Shown: positions 1 through 7,065, numbered from the stretch's first letter. The stretch is 13,706 bases of DNA from an uncultured Actinomycetes bacterium (GCA_937927875.1 CALEYV010000003.1:1-13706), one strand, 5' to 3'. The notes: generated from the letters alone by a model not told the origin. Numbers and translations: made by a program.

Positions 1-536
1 TCGACAGCCGTCGCACACCGGGCGGCGGACGGCCCGCCGACGTCTGGCACGCGGATGCGACGTTCACCGCCGCGCCGCCCGCCTTCACGATGCTGTCGGC
101 CCAGGTCGTGCCCGACCACGGTGGCGCGACGTCGTTCGCGAACCAGCAGTCGGCGTACCAACTCGTCGACGACTCGTGGCGCGAGCGGCTCGAGACGCTG
201 CGTGCCGTCCACCTCCCGGGGCGCCAGCAGCGCCAGCGCGCGCCGTGGCTGACCGGGGCCACCCATCCGGTCGTGCGCATCGACGCCGTGACGGGCCGGC
301 GGTCGCTGTTCGTGAACCCGGGGTTCACGCGGCGCTTCGAGGACCTGAGCCCGGCCGCCAGCCGGCCCGGGCTCCGCTACCTGTTCCAGCTGGCGCGGCA
401 CCCACAGGTGTGCTGGGACCACCACTGGTCCGCCGGTGACCTGGTGGTCTGGGACAACCGGGCCCTGCTGCACCGCGCCCACCACGACTTCGGCGACGAG
501 GCCCGGGTCATGACCCGGGTGACGGTGGCGGCCTGA
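1..536 (+). CDS. TauD/TfdA-family Fe(II)/2-oxoglutarate dioxygenase, 3' part
   Basis: The gene enters from the left edge. The frame is open from base 3, so only the C-terminal ~177 residues are seen and the start lies outside. The fold is that of taurine/2,4-D-type dioxygenases, which hydroxylate a substrate with Fe(II), O2 and 2-oxoglutarate. The whole active site is present: His and Asp of the HxD motif (WHADATF, codons at 48 and 54), the distal His (codon 471, in WDNRALLHRA), and two Arg codons at 504 and 516 (RVMTR). The spacing from distal His to the first Arg is 11 residues, as in TauD. The text PPAFTMLSAQ...GGATSFAN is also typical of the family. The substrate cannot be read from this: taurine, other sulfonates, alkyl sulfates and aryloxyalkanoates are all possible. 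It converges on the COQ4-like gene with one base between the stops. Confidence 0.9.
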   Translation, partial: DSRRTPGGGRPADVWHADATFTAAPPAFTMLSAQVVPDHGGATSFANQQSAYQLVDDSWRERLETLRAVHLPGRQQRQRAPWLTGATHPVVRIDAVTGRRSLFVNPGFTRRFEDLSPAASRPGLRYLFQLARHPQVCWDHHWSAGDLVVWDNRALLHRAHHDFGDEARVMTRVTVAA

Positions 537-537
537 G

Positions 538-1668
538 CTAGGAGATCGACGCGCCGTACGGCTCGTACGGGCGGTCCTCCCGGCGGGCCTGCTCCTCGCC
601 GATGCGCCACTGGAACTCGCTGATCCCACCCGGCTCCCACGGGCCGACCGACCCCGCCGCCCGCGCGTGCTCGCTCTTCTCGACCAGCCCGAAGTGCCGC
701 CGGGCCTCCTCGAGCGGGAGGTCGGCCAGCTCGAACCAGTCGATGGCGAGGAAGTCGGTGCTGCCGTCGCAGCGCGCGCCCCGTCGCATGGCGTCGGCCA
801 CCCGATCGGCGACGCCCTGGTGCGACAGCTGCCCCGGCGACGACTCGAACAGCCCCGCGCCCTTCCGCAGGTAGCCGGTCTCGAACAGCGACACCACCAT
901 GGCCAGCAGGCTGAACGCCCGGGGGTCGTCGTTGGCGCGGGCGATGAACGCGAACACCTCGAGCTCGGACTCGACCTTGGTGCCGTAGTCGGCGAGGACG
1001 TGCACCCAGTCGTGCTGAGCCAGCAGGGGCGGGGCCGACCCGGGGAGGCCCGGGTAGATGAAGCCCCGGGCCCGGTAGAAGTCGGCGACCCGGCGCCCGA
1101 GCGTGCCCTCGGGGAGCTGCTCGAGCGCGCACCAGCGGGCCGCGAGGTCGGCGTCGTGGCAGGACTGCTCCCACGCCTCCGCCAGCGGGGTGGTGGTGTG
1201 GAGCGCGTCCTGGTGCTCGGGCAGCCACTCGGCCGTGTAGCCGTTGCGGTCGAAGTCGAGCGCGGCCAGCCCCAGCGTCCCGGCCGCGAACTCGCGGGCG
1301 ACGTCGAGCATCCGCTCATCGACCCCGAGCTCGCACGCGAAGGCCTGGACCTGGTCGGCGACGACCGGGGGCAGCGGGCGCAGCACCAGGGCCCCCAGCA
1401 GCATCATCTGCACCATCCGGGTGCGGAAGGACTCCTCGCGGCGGGCCAGACCGGCGGCGTACTCCTGGGGGTTGATCGGCTCGAGGTCGCGGGGGACCGG
1501 GTAGCCGGTCATCTCGTAGACGATCGCGTCGACGAGCGCCCGCTGCAGGCCGGTGATCCCGGTCGGCGGGGCCATGGCGCTGACCACCCCGCGGGAGAGC
1601 AGCTCCACCTCGTCGGCATCGGGCGGCTGGAGGTTCACGGTGGCCGCGGTCGGGAACGGCACGGGCAT
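538..1668 (-). CDS. COQ4-like protein with possible TerB-like N-terminal domain
   Basis: Counting from an upstream TTG (base 1680) the protein is 380 residues. I prefer the ATG at 1668 (376 residues), though neither start has a clear ribosome binding site. Residues 223-239 (TTG numbering) read HDWVH, eleven residues, then Glu. This is exactly the HDxxH-x11-E metal motif of COQ4, followed by the family-like run ELEVFAFIARAND. COQ4 acts in coenzyme Q biosynthesis, where it is needed for C1 modification of the ring. Residues ~85-135 are a helical stretch (MMLLGALVLRPLPP...ELGVDERMLDVAREFAAG) resembling TerB-type domains; this part is less certain. There is no signal peptide or clear membrane segment. 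It is the third gene after an ABC ATPase and permease, 45 bp downstream of the permease stop and probably co-transcribed. Its substrate is unknown, and actinobacteria normally make menaquinone, not ubiquinone. Confidence 0.75.
   Translation of the reverse strand: MPVPFPTAATVNLQPPDADEVELLSRGVVSAMAPPTGITGLQRALVDAIVYEMTGYPVPRDLEPINPQEYAAGLARREESFRTRMVQMMLLGALVLRPLPPVVADQVQAFACELGVDERMLDVAREFAAGTLGLAALDFDRNGYTAEWLPEHQDALHTTTPLAEAWEQSCHDADLAARWCALEQLPEGTLGRRVADFYRARGFIYPGLPGSAPPLLAQHDWVHVLADYGTKVESELEVFAFIARANDDPRAFSLLAMVVSLFETGYLRKGAGLFESSPGQLSHQGVADRVADAMRRGARCDGSTDFLAIDWFELADLPLEEARRHFGLVEKSEHARAAGSVGPWEPGGISEFQWRIGEEQARREDRPYEPYGASIS
554..570. terminator. Hairpin at the dioxygenase/COQ4-like junction
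   Basis: CCGTACG (554-560), loop GCT, CGTACGG (564-570): a perfect 7-bp stem with a 3-nt loop, 18 bp past the dioxygenase stop and inside the last codons of the COQ4-like gene, where it encodes PYEPYGA. It would end the dioxygenase transcript; the symmetry may partly come from the repeated Pro-Tyr codons. No U tract is present. Confidence 0.4.
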
Positions 1669-1713
1669 TGGCTTGCTCAACGCCTGGGCGGGCGAGGTGT
1701 TCCCGCTCGGCGG

Positions 1714-2601
1714 CTACTCGGTGCGGGTGAACTGGGCGATGGCCCCGCCGAGGAGCGCCGCCGCCACCAGCACGACCAGCCCCAGCTCGACGCCGAGCGG
1801 CAGGTGCCAGCCGCCCCAGGTGATCCCCGGGTCCAGGGTTCGACGCACCGTTCGCGGGGCGTGGGCGTAGGTGAACACCGTCTTGCGCATCGCGTCCACG
1901 ACGTAGGCGAGCGGGTCGAAGCGGGTCAGCGTCCCCAGCCAGGTCGGGAGCCGGTTGATCGGGAACACCGCGCCGGCGAGGAAGAACATCGGCAGCACGA
2001 ACAGCTGCATCACGACCTGGAACGACTCGATCTCCTGGATGCGCGCCGCGAGGAACAGGCCGAACGCGGTGAGCATGGTGGCGGTGAGCACCATCATCCC
2101 GAGCAGCTCGATGATCAGCAGCGGCGAGTACGGGACGTGGACCAGGCCGGCGAGGATCAGCATGATGATCCCCTGCAAGGTCGCGACCGTGGCGCCACCG
2201 GCGCACTTGCCGATCATGATCGCCCCCCGCCGCACCGGCGCCACCAGCATCTCGCGCAGGAACCCGAACTCCCGGTCCCACACGATCGACACCGCCGAGA
2301 AGATGGCGGTGAACAGGATCGTCATCGCGATGACGCCCGGGAACATGAAAGTGCGGAAGTCGAAGCCGCCGGGGACCTTGATGACGGGGGCCAGGCCGGT
2401 GCCGAGCACGAACAGGAACAGGACCGGCTGAGCGAGCGAGGTCAGGATCCGGATCCGGTTCCGGGAGAAGCGGATGATCTCCCGCTTCCAGACCACCCGG
2501 GCCGCCCGCAGGTCGTCGTACCAGGTCGCACCCTCCGTGAGGTCGACGACCGGGGCGACGTCCGGCATCGCCGCCGACTGGCGGGTCGCGGTCGTGGTCA
2601 T
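1714..2601 (-). CDS. ABC-2 type exporter permease (DrrB-like)
   Basis: A 295-residue integral membrane protein with about six hydrophobic segments (roughly 53-70, 86-106, 135-155, 160-185, 195-214, 268-290). The cytoplasmic loop reads DREFGFLREMLVAPVRR (109-125), the ABC-2 signature of DrrB-type drug and lipid exporters. A second family landmark is FFLAGAVFPINRLP (206-219). It is the membrane half of an exporter whose ATPase is the next gene upstream: the ATPase stop and this ATG overlap as ATGA at 2598-2601. A strong ribosome binding site GGAGGAG (2605-2611 read on the minus strand) sits just before the ATG, so this start is secure. The ATPase-permease pair would work as a dimer of each. The cargo is not predictable; family members move anthracyclines, other drugs, lipids or glycans. 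Confidence 0.94.
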   Translation of the reverse strand: MTTTATRQSAAMPDVAPVVDLTEGATWYDDLRAARVVWKREIIRFSRNRIRILTSLAQPVLFLFVLGTGLAPVIKVPGGFDFRTFMFPGVIAMTILFTAIFSAVSIVWDREFGFLREMLVAPVRRGAIMIGKCAGGATVATLQGIIMLILAGLVHVPYSPLLIIELLGMMVLTATMLTAFGLFLAARIQEIESFQVVMQLFVLPMFFLAGAVFPINRLPTWLGTLTRFDPLAYVVDAMRKTVFTYAHAPRTVRRTLDPGITWGGWHLPLGVELGLVVLVAAALLGGAIAQFTRTE

Positions 2602-3590
2602 CGGCTCCTCCGGGCGCGGACCATCGGGTTCATCATCAGCCGGTCGGCGGACGAGGACTCGGCGTCGCGGATCGTGCGCCCGGTGTGGCGCATGAACACG
2701 TCGTCGAGCGTGGGCCGGGCGATGCTCACCGCCTTGATGCCGACCGGCAGCTCGGCGAACAGGCGGGGTACGAACTCCTCACCCTCGGCGACGTGGAACG
2801 TGAGCCCCTCGCTCGTGGTCGTCGCCTCGATCCGGAAGCGCTCGTCGAGCTCGCGCCGAGCGCGGGCGTCGTCCTCGGTGCGCAGCTCGATGCGGTCCTT
2901 GCCGACCGCGGCCTTGAGGGCGTCCGGGGTGTCCATCGTGACGATCTCGCCGTTGTCGATGATCGCGATGCGCCCGCAGTACTCGGCTTCGTCCATGTAA
3001 TGGGTGGTGAGGAAGATCGTGATCGCCTCGCGGTCGCGCAGCGTCTGGATGTAGTCCCAGATGTGCACCCGGGTCTGGGGGTCGAGCCCGACCGTCGGCT
3101 CGTCGAGAAACAGGACCTGCGGGGAGTGCAGCAGGCCGCGGGCGATCTCGAGCCGGCGCTTCATCCCGCCCGAGAAGGTGCGGACGAGCCCCTTGCGGCG
3201 CTCCCAGAGGCCGACCATCTCGAGGACGGCCGGGATCCGCTCCGCGGCCCGGTCCCGGGGCATTCGGTAGAGCTGGGCGTGGAACTGCAGGTTCTCGAGC
3301 GCGGTCAGGTACTCATCGAGGGTCGGGTCCTGGAACACCAGGCCGATGCGACGCCGCACGCCGAGCGGGTTCTTCGTGACGTCGAAGCCGGCCACCCGAG
3401 CCGACCCGCCGGTTGGGCGGATCAGGGTGCAGAGCATCGAGATGGTCGTGGACTTCCCAGCCCCGTTCGGGCCGAGGAACCCGAACGTCTCGCCGGGAGC
3501 GACGTCGAAGCTCACGCCGCGCACGGCCTCGAGGTCGCCGTAGCGCTTCTCGAGACCCCGCACCTCGACCGTCGACTCCGCCAGCTCCAA
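2598..3590 (-). CDS. ABC exporter ATP-binding protein (DrrA-like)
   Basis: A 330-residue cytoplasmic ATPase that powers the ABC-2 permease next to it. All nucleotide-binding motifs are seen: Walker A GPNGAGKST (40-48), Q-loop Gln87, signature FSGGMKRRLEIARG (139-152), Walker B VLFLDEP (159-165), D-loop GLDPQTR, and H-loop His197 (LTTHYMDEAEYC). The C-terminal ~100 residues form the extra domain usual for DrrA/CcmA-type exporters, ending in a basic tail. The start is a TTG at 3590. It keeps the first beta strand (VEVRGLEKRYG) intact and has GGAG nine bases upstream; no in-frame ATG or GTG lies just upstream, and a GTG at Val10 would cut the strand. It is divergent from a MarR regulator across a ~50 bp AT-rich gap, so repression by that regulator is likely. 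Confidence 0.94.
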   Translation of the reverse strand: MELAESTVEVRGLEKRYGDLEAVRGVSFDVAPGETFGFLGPNGAGKSTTISMLCTLIRPTGGSARVAGFDVTKNPLGVRRRIGLVFQDPTLDEYLTALENLQFHAQLYRMPRDRAAERIPAVLEMVGLWERRKGLVRTFSGGMKRRLEIARGLLHSPQVLFLDEPTVGLDPQTRVHIWDYIQTLRDREAITIFLTTHYMDEAEYCGRIAIIDNGEIVTMDTPDALKAAVGKDRIELRTEDDARARRELDERFRIEATTTSEGLTFHVAEGEEFVPRLFAELPVGIKAVSIARPTLDDVFMRHTGRTIRDAESSSADRLMMNPMVRARRSR

Positions 3591-3625
3591 AGGGTCTCAC
3601 TCCATCCTCGACGCCCGAACAGGGG

Positions 3626-3650
3626 TACTCTATCATCTTGGTGATCGATA
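3626..3650. promoter_or_regulatory. Divergent promoter region with candidate MarR operator
   Basis: This AT-rich island stands out in GC-rich DNA between the exporter ATPase and marR genes. TATCATC (3631-3637) and GATCGATA (3643-3650) form an inverted repeat around TTGGT, with one extra C in the right arm. MarR dimers bind such short palindromes. TANNNT-type -10 elements lie on both strands: TACTCT (3626-3631) and TATCAT (3631-3636) on plus, TAGAGT (3632-3627) on minus. The palindrome overlaps the proposed marR start codon and the plus -10, so binding would block marR and possibly the exporter. No convincing -35 was seen. Operator function is inference. Confidence 0.5.
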
Positions 3651-4114
3651 ACTACCGGTCGGACCTCGGGGCGGCGCCGACTGCCCGCCGCCAGCTGGCC
3701 GAGCTGTGCTTCGGCGTGGTGCGGCGGCTCCGGTCGCACGCGGCCGAGCTGGCGGCCGAACACGACCTCTCGTTCCTGCAGGCCCGGGCCCTGTGGCGAC
3801 TCGAGCAGCCCCTCGCCACCGGCACCCTGGCCGAGCGGCTCGGCCTCGACCGCTCGAACATCACCCACATCGTCGACGGCCTCGAGACGCGGGGCCTCGT
3901 CACTCGCGAGGCGCAGCGGGACGACCGCCGGGTGAAGCTGCTGACACTCACGCCGGCCGGTCGCGCGGTGCGGGCCGCGCTCGACGAGCGGATCTTCACC
4001 ACCCAGACCTTGTTCGAGTCGCTGACCGAGGAGGAGCAGGCGACGCTGGCCGGCCTCCTCACCAAGCTCCTCGAGGGGGCCGCCGCGCCCGACCCGGCAC
4101 CCGCCACCGCCTGA
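3641..4114 (+). CDS. MarR-family transcriptional regulator
   Basis: A 157-residue winged-helix DNA-binding protein. Residues ~45-107 make the winged helix: LATGTLAERLGLDRSNITHIVDGLE (58-82) is the helix-turn-helix with recognition helix, and the beta wing carries the family mark DDRR (94-97) followed by VKLLTLTPAG. Flanking helices at 15-40 and ~108-148 would form the dimer interface. Length is normal for the family. The frame is open far upstream, but the sequence before Ile2 is the antisense of the ATPase gene. I therefore place the start at GTG 3641, with TTG 3638 as the alternative. There is no good ribosome binding site and a -10-like TACTCT or TATCAT lies close upstream, so the message may be leaderless. 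Divergence from an ABC exporter suggests it is a local, ligand-released repressor of export; the ligand is unknown. Confidence 0.9.
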   Translation: MIDNYRSDLGAAPTARRQLAELCFGVVRRLRSHAAELAAEHDLSFLQARALWRLEQPLATGTLAERLGLDRSNITHIVDGLETRGLVTREAQRDDRRVKLLTLTPAGRAVRAALDERIFTTQTLFESLTEEEQATLAGLLTKLLEGAAAPDPAPATA

Positions 4115-4126
4115 CCGCCCGGTGGT

Positions 4127-4141
4127 GGGCGCCTCGCGCCC
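4127..4141. terminator. Bidirectional hairpin between marR and cytochrome c genes
   Basis: GGGCGC (4127-4132), loop CTC, GCGCCC (4136-4141): a perfect 6-bp stem with a 3-nt loop that nearly fills the 28-bp gap between two converging stop codons. There is no U tract on either side, as is common for GC-rich actinobacterial terminators. Termination in both directions is inference from position and symmetry. Confidence 0.55.
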
Positions 4142-4142
4142 G

Positions 4143-4523
4143 TCAACGCCGCTTCGAGAGGACCTTGCGCTCGTACGCGACGACCTCGGCCAGCTGGGTG
4201 GGGGTCAGGACGCCCGCGAACGCCGGCATGACCCCCTTGCCCTGCGAGACGAACGTGACCTGGTCGGACGGGTTCGGGAAGTCACGCAACAGCCGGCCGT
4301 CGTTGAAGGTCGGGCCGACGCCACCCTGGCCGCCGCTGCCGTGACAGGTCGCACACTCGGCCGAGAACACCTTGCGCCCGGCGAGCAGCGTCTGATCGTG
4401 GGCGTGGGCGCCGGTCGGCAGCGGGGACGAGGCGCTGGACCCGCCCCCGCCGCACGCCGCGGCCAGCGCGACGATGGCCGCCGCGGCGGTTACCAGCGAG
4501 GCGCGTCGCGGTCGGGCGCTCAC
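4143..4523 (-). CDS. Small lipoprotein c-type cytochrome
   Basis: A 126-residue mono-haem cytochrome c. Residues 1-24 are a signal peptide with a basic start (RPRR), a hydrophobic Ala/Val core and a lipobox-like LAAAC ending at Cys24, so the protein is probably lipid-anchored outside the membrane. After a Gly/Ser linker comes the haem motif CATCH (57-61). The likely axial Met is Met99 in GKGVMPAFAG, and the C-terminal helix LTPTQLAEVVAYERKVL closes a class I cytochrome c fold. The start is GTG at 4523 with only a weak ribosome binding site. It lies 29 bp downstream of the ycnI stop on the same strand, so the two are probably one transcript. Linkage to copper genes suggests electron transfer to, or assembly with, a copper enzyme such as an oxidase; that is inference. 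Confidence 0.88.
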   Translation of the reverse strand: MSARPRRASLVTAAAAIVALAAACGGGGSSASSPLPTGAHAHDQTLLAGRKVFSAECATCHGSGGQGGVGPTFNDGRLLRDFPNPSDQVTFVSQGKGVMPAFAGVLTPTQLAEVVAYERKVLSKRR

Positions 4524-4552
4524 GTGTTTCCGGCCGGGTGGGCGTGGCCCGC

Positions 4553-5107
4553 TCAGCCGCCCGCCGGCGGTGCCTTCGTCAAGGTCAGCACCGGCGCCGG
4601 GTGCTCAGGCTTCGGCGCGCCCTTGACCGGGGTCTCGATCCAGCGGACCACGTCGCCATTGCTGTAGGTCTGGATCGCCTTGAAGGTCACCTTCGACCCG
4701 CCGCTCGGTGTGGTCGCGAACACGTTGAAGCGGTCGAAGGCTTCGGGCGGGATCCCGCCGCCGGTGGCGACCCAGCTCACCTCGGTGACCGCGGTGGTGA
4801 ACGTGCCGTCGTCGGTGGTGACGGGCTTCGGCAGCGGCCCGGTCTGGGTGGTGAACGCCCAGCCCGGCTTGTCCTCGACGAGGACGTTCAGGAACGGGTG
4901 GTCGGTCGGGAACTGCACGTCGAGGCGGACGGTCGCCGCGCCCTGCTCCTCGTTCGGGGTGCGAAACGCGAACACGACCGCGCTGGACCGAGGCTCCGAG
5001 CCGGGGTCGATCTCGACGTGGGCCCAGGCCGGGCCGGCCGCCAGCACGACGCCTCCGATCACGGCCAGGGCGGTCAGGATCCGCCAACGGCGGGCGCAGG
5101 GGAACAT
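4553..5107 (-). CDS. ycnI: YcnI-like copper-binding protein (DUF1775)
   Basis: A 184-residue secreted protein. Residues 1-29 are a Sec signal peptide (RRWRILTALAVIGG...GPAWA) predicted to be cut before His30, giving a mature N-terminal His (HVEIDP), the copper ligand of the YcnI/DUF1775 family. Family text follows: VVFAFRTPNEEQG (44-56), VRLDVQFPTDHPF, GWAFTT, VSWVATGGGIPPEAFDRF (110-127) and VVRWIETP (153-160), whose Trp156 may be the conserved aromatic near copper. Unlike some relatives it has no C-terminal membrane anchor and ends in a Pro-rich tail. The start ATG at 5107 is backed by AAGGAG (5123-5118 on minus) with a 10-nt gap. The neighbours, a divergent CopC-CopD fusion and a downstream cytochrome c, fit extracytoplasmic copper trafficking. 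Confidence 0.92.
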   Translation of the reverse strand: MFPCARRWRILTALAVIGGVVLAAGPAWAHVEIDPGSEPRSSAVVFAFRTPNEEQGAATVRLDVQFPTDHPFLNVLVEDKPGWAFTTQTGPLPKPVTTDDGTFTTAVTEVSWVATGGGIPPEAFDRFNVFATTPSGGSKVTFKAIQTYSNGDVVRWIETPVKGAPKPEHPAPVLTLTKAPPAGG

Positions 5108-5113
5108 CGGGTC

Positions 5114-5194
5114 GCGTCTCCTTCGGTTCGGCCGGGCGGCTCATCCTGGCCCAGCGGCGAGCTCGGGCCCCGTCGGAGACGCTTCGGTTCGGCC
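5114..5194. repeat. Paired direct and inverted repeats in the ycnI/copCD gap
   Basis: Two 20-bp blocks lie 61 bp apart, at 5114-5133 and 5175-5194. Their right parts are identical (TTCGGTTCGGCC, extending to a 13-bp match CTTCGGTTCGGCC at 5121-5133 and 5182-5194). Their left parts are exact reverse complements (GCGTCTCC at 5114-5121, GGAGACGC at 5175-5182). In a ycnI transcript beginning upstream of the second block, the 8-bp inverted arms could pair and bury the GGAG of the ycnI ribosome binding site. They could equally be operator half-sites shared by the divergent promoters. No clear -10 element was seen in this gap. Confidence 0.6.
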
Positions 5195-5231
5195 TCGGCG
5201 CGACTCTTCCACGGGGAGGGACTGTGATGCA

Positions 5232-7052
5232 ATGGGGGACGTGACCACAGCGGCACTCGCCGGCGCCCCCCGCCGGCCGGCCCGGCGTCGCGTGGCCCGG
5301 CTGGTCGCCGTCGCCGGCCTCTCGGCGGGCCTGGTGGCCCTCATGGCGTCCCCGGCCTTCGCGCACGCGGTGCTGCTGCAGACCACCCCCGGCGAAGGGG
5401 CGGTGCTGACGACCCCGCCGAAGACCGTGAGCCTCCGGTACAACGAGCAGGTCACCGTGACACCGGGCTCGGTTCGGGTCTTCGACTCGCACGGCCGGCG
5501 GGTCGACACCGGGTCAGTCTCGAAGCCGTCCGCCGACGTGGTCCAGGCCCAGCTGCCGGACCGGCTCGCCGCCGGCGCCTACGTCGTGACGTGGCGGGTC
5601 ATCTCCGCCGACACACACCCGGTCGAGGGCGCGTTTACGTTCCAGGTCGGGCTGGCCGCCAACGCCACCGCGCCGAGCTTCACCGGCTTCGCCCAGAACC
5701 TGCTCCACAGCCAGAAGGGCGACCAGACCGTCGGGGTGGTCTACGGCGTCCTGCGGGGCGCTCTCTACGCCGGCATCGCGTTGCTCATCGGGGCGGTGGC
5801 CTTCGGCGCATTTGTCTGGTCCGGCGCCCGCACGCTGCGCCGCACGGCGCACCTCCTGTGGGGAGGCTGGGTGGTCGCCGTCGTGGCGACCATCACCCAG
5901 CTCTTGATCCAGGGTCCGTACGGGGCGGGCCTTTCGCTCAGCGACGTCTTCCGCACCGACCTGATCCGCGGGGTGCTCGGCACCCAGTTCGGCCACCTGT
6001 CGCTCGTTCGGCTCGGGCTGCTCGCCGCGAGCGTCCCGCTGCTGTTGGCGCTGTCGCGCCATACACCGGGGCAGCGGCCCCCACCCCGGCAGACGGCGAC
6101 GCTAGCGGTGATCGGCGTGGTCCTCGCGCTCACCTTCGCCCTATCGGGTCACGCGCACACCGGCCGGTACACCTGGCTCTCGGTTCCCGGCGACGTCGTC
6201 CACATCCTCGCCATGGGCGTCTGGCTCGGCGGCCTCGTCGTCTTGGCGTACGCGGTCTTCCCTGGCCGCCCGGTGTCCGACCTGCGAGACGCCGTCCCTC
6301 GGTTCTCGCGCGCGGCCGTCCTCTGCGTGGTGGCCCTGGTCGTGAGCGGCGGCTTCAACACCTGGCGGCAGGTCGGCAGCCTCCACGCGCTGCGGACGAC
6401 CACCTACGGCCAGACGCTGATGGTGAAGCTGTTCATCGTCGTCGTGCTGGTCGTCTTCGGTGCCCTCAGCCGCCAGATCGTCGGATACCTGTTCCCACCC
6501 CCGCAGCCGGCACCGGCCGAGCCCAGGATCGCCGTCGTCGCCGGCGGTGCCGACGACGACCCGCCGACCACCGACGACGACTGGGAGCTCGACGAGGCAG
6601 TCGAGCTTCGCCGCCTCCGGCGCTCGGTCGTCGCCGAGGTCCTCCTCGGAATCGCCGTCGTCGCGGTGACCGCCCTGCTCGTGAACGCGGCGCCGGCAGG
6701 GATCGCCGCCGCCCAGCGGGGTGGCGGCGTCACCGGTGTCACCTTGAAGGCGCCCGAGGTCTGGGTGGACATCACGATCGCGCCCGGCATCGCGCCGGCC
6801 GCCAACGACGTGCACGTCACCGCCATCCTCCCGAGTGGCGCCCCGACGAACCTGCTCGACCTCAAGGCGACGATCGACAACCCGAGCCGCCACATCGCGC
6901 CGCTCGAGATCCCGATGCGACGCCTCGGGCCGGGTCACTACCTGTCGCCCGGTTTCACGATTCCCTTCGCGGGCAACTGGCGCATCACCAGCCACGCGCT
7001 GGTCAGCCAGTTCGACGAGGTCACGCTGGCCGGGACCATCCCCATCGCCTGA
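5232..7052 (+). CDS. copCD: CopC-CopD fusion copper protein with C-terminal extracytoplasmic domain
   Basis: A 606-residue membrane protein. Residues 1-44 are a signal peptide ending in AFA, giving mature His45. The CopC beta barrel (45-~140) keeps the Cu(II) site: His45, Asp127 and His129 (SADTHPVEGAFTF), which are positions 1, 83 and 85 of the mature protein, as in typical CopC. The CopD part (~168-485) has about eight membrane helices, with GHAHTGRY (306-313) and the family motif VVHILAMGVWLGGL (322-335). An acidic loop, DDDPPTTDDDWELDE (441-455), precedes the last helix. The final ~100 residues (VWVDITIAPGIAPA onward) form a beta-rich extracytoplasmic domain resembling YtkA-type domains. 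CopC binds copper outside and CopD is thought to pass it inward. I chose ATG 5232 (GGAGG at 5215-5219, spacing ~12); the open frame further upstream is the antisense of ycnI. Confidence 0.93.
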   Translation: MGDVTTAALAGAPRRPARRRVARLVAVAGLSAGLVALMASPAFAHAVLLQTTPGEGAVLTTPPKTVSLRYNEQVTVTPGSVRVFDSHGRRVDTGSVSKPSADVVQAQLPDRLAAGAYVVTWRVISADTHPVEGAFTFQVGLAANATAPSFTGFAQNLLHSQKGDQTVGVVYGVLRGALYAGIALLIGAVAFGAFVWSGARTLRRTAHLLWGGWVVAVVATITQLLIQGPYGAGLSLSDVFRTDLIRGVLGTQFGHLSLVRLGLLAASVPLLLALSRHTPGQRPPPRQTATLAVIGVVLALTFALSGHAHTGRYTWLSVPGDVVHILAMGVWLGGLVVLAYAVFPGRPVSDLRDAVPRFSRAAVLCVVALVVSGGFNTWRQVGSLHALRTTTYGQTLMVKLFIVVVLVVFGALSRQIVGYLFPPPQPAPAEPRIAVVAGGADDDPPTTDDDWELDEAVELRRLRRSVVAEVLLGIAVVAVTALLVNAAPAGIAAAQRGGGVTGVTLKAPEVWVDITIAPGIAPAANDVHVTAILPSGAPTNLLDLKATIDNPSRHIAPLEIPMRRLGPGHYLSPGFTIPFAGNWRITSHALVSQFDEVTLAGTIPIA

Positions 7053-7065
7053 CGGCGAGACGGGT

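Noticed and set aside
1688..1706. Hairpin GCGGG/CCCGC between permease and COQ4-like genes
   Set aside because: Only 5 bp with a 9-nt loop, easily met by chance at this GC content, and the genes look co-transcribed.
667..3000. A 777-codon open frame on the plus strand, antisense to the COQ4-like, permease and ATPase genes
   Set aside because: The predicted protein is an Arg/Gly/His/Glu-rich low-complexity text without any fold signature, as expected for the antisense shadow of GC-rich genes. The minus-strand genes have full motifs.
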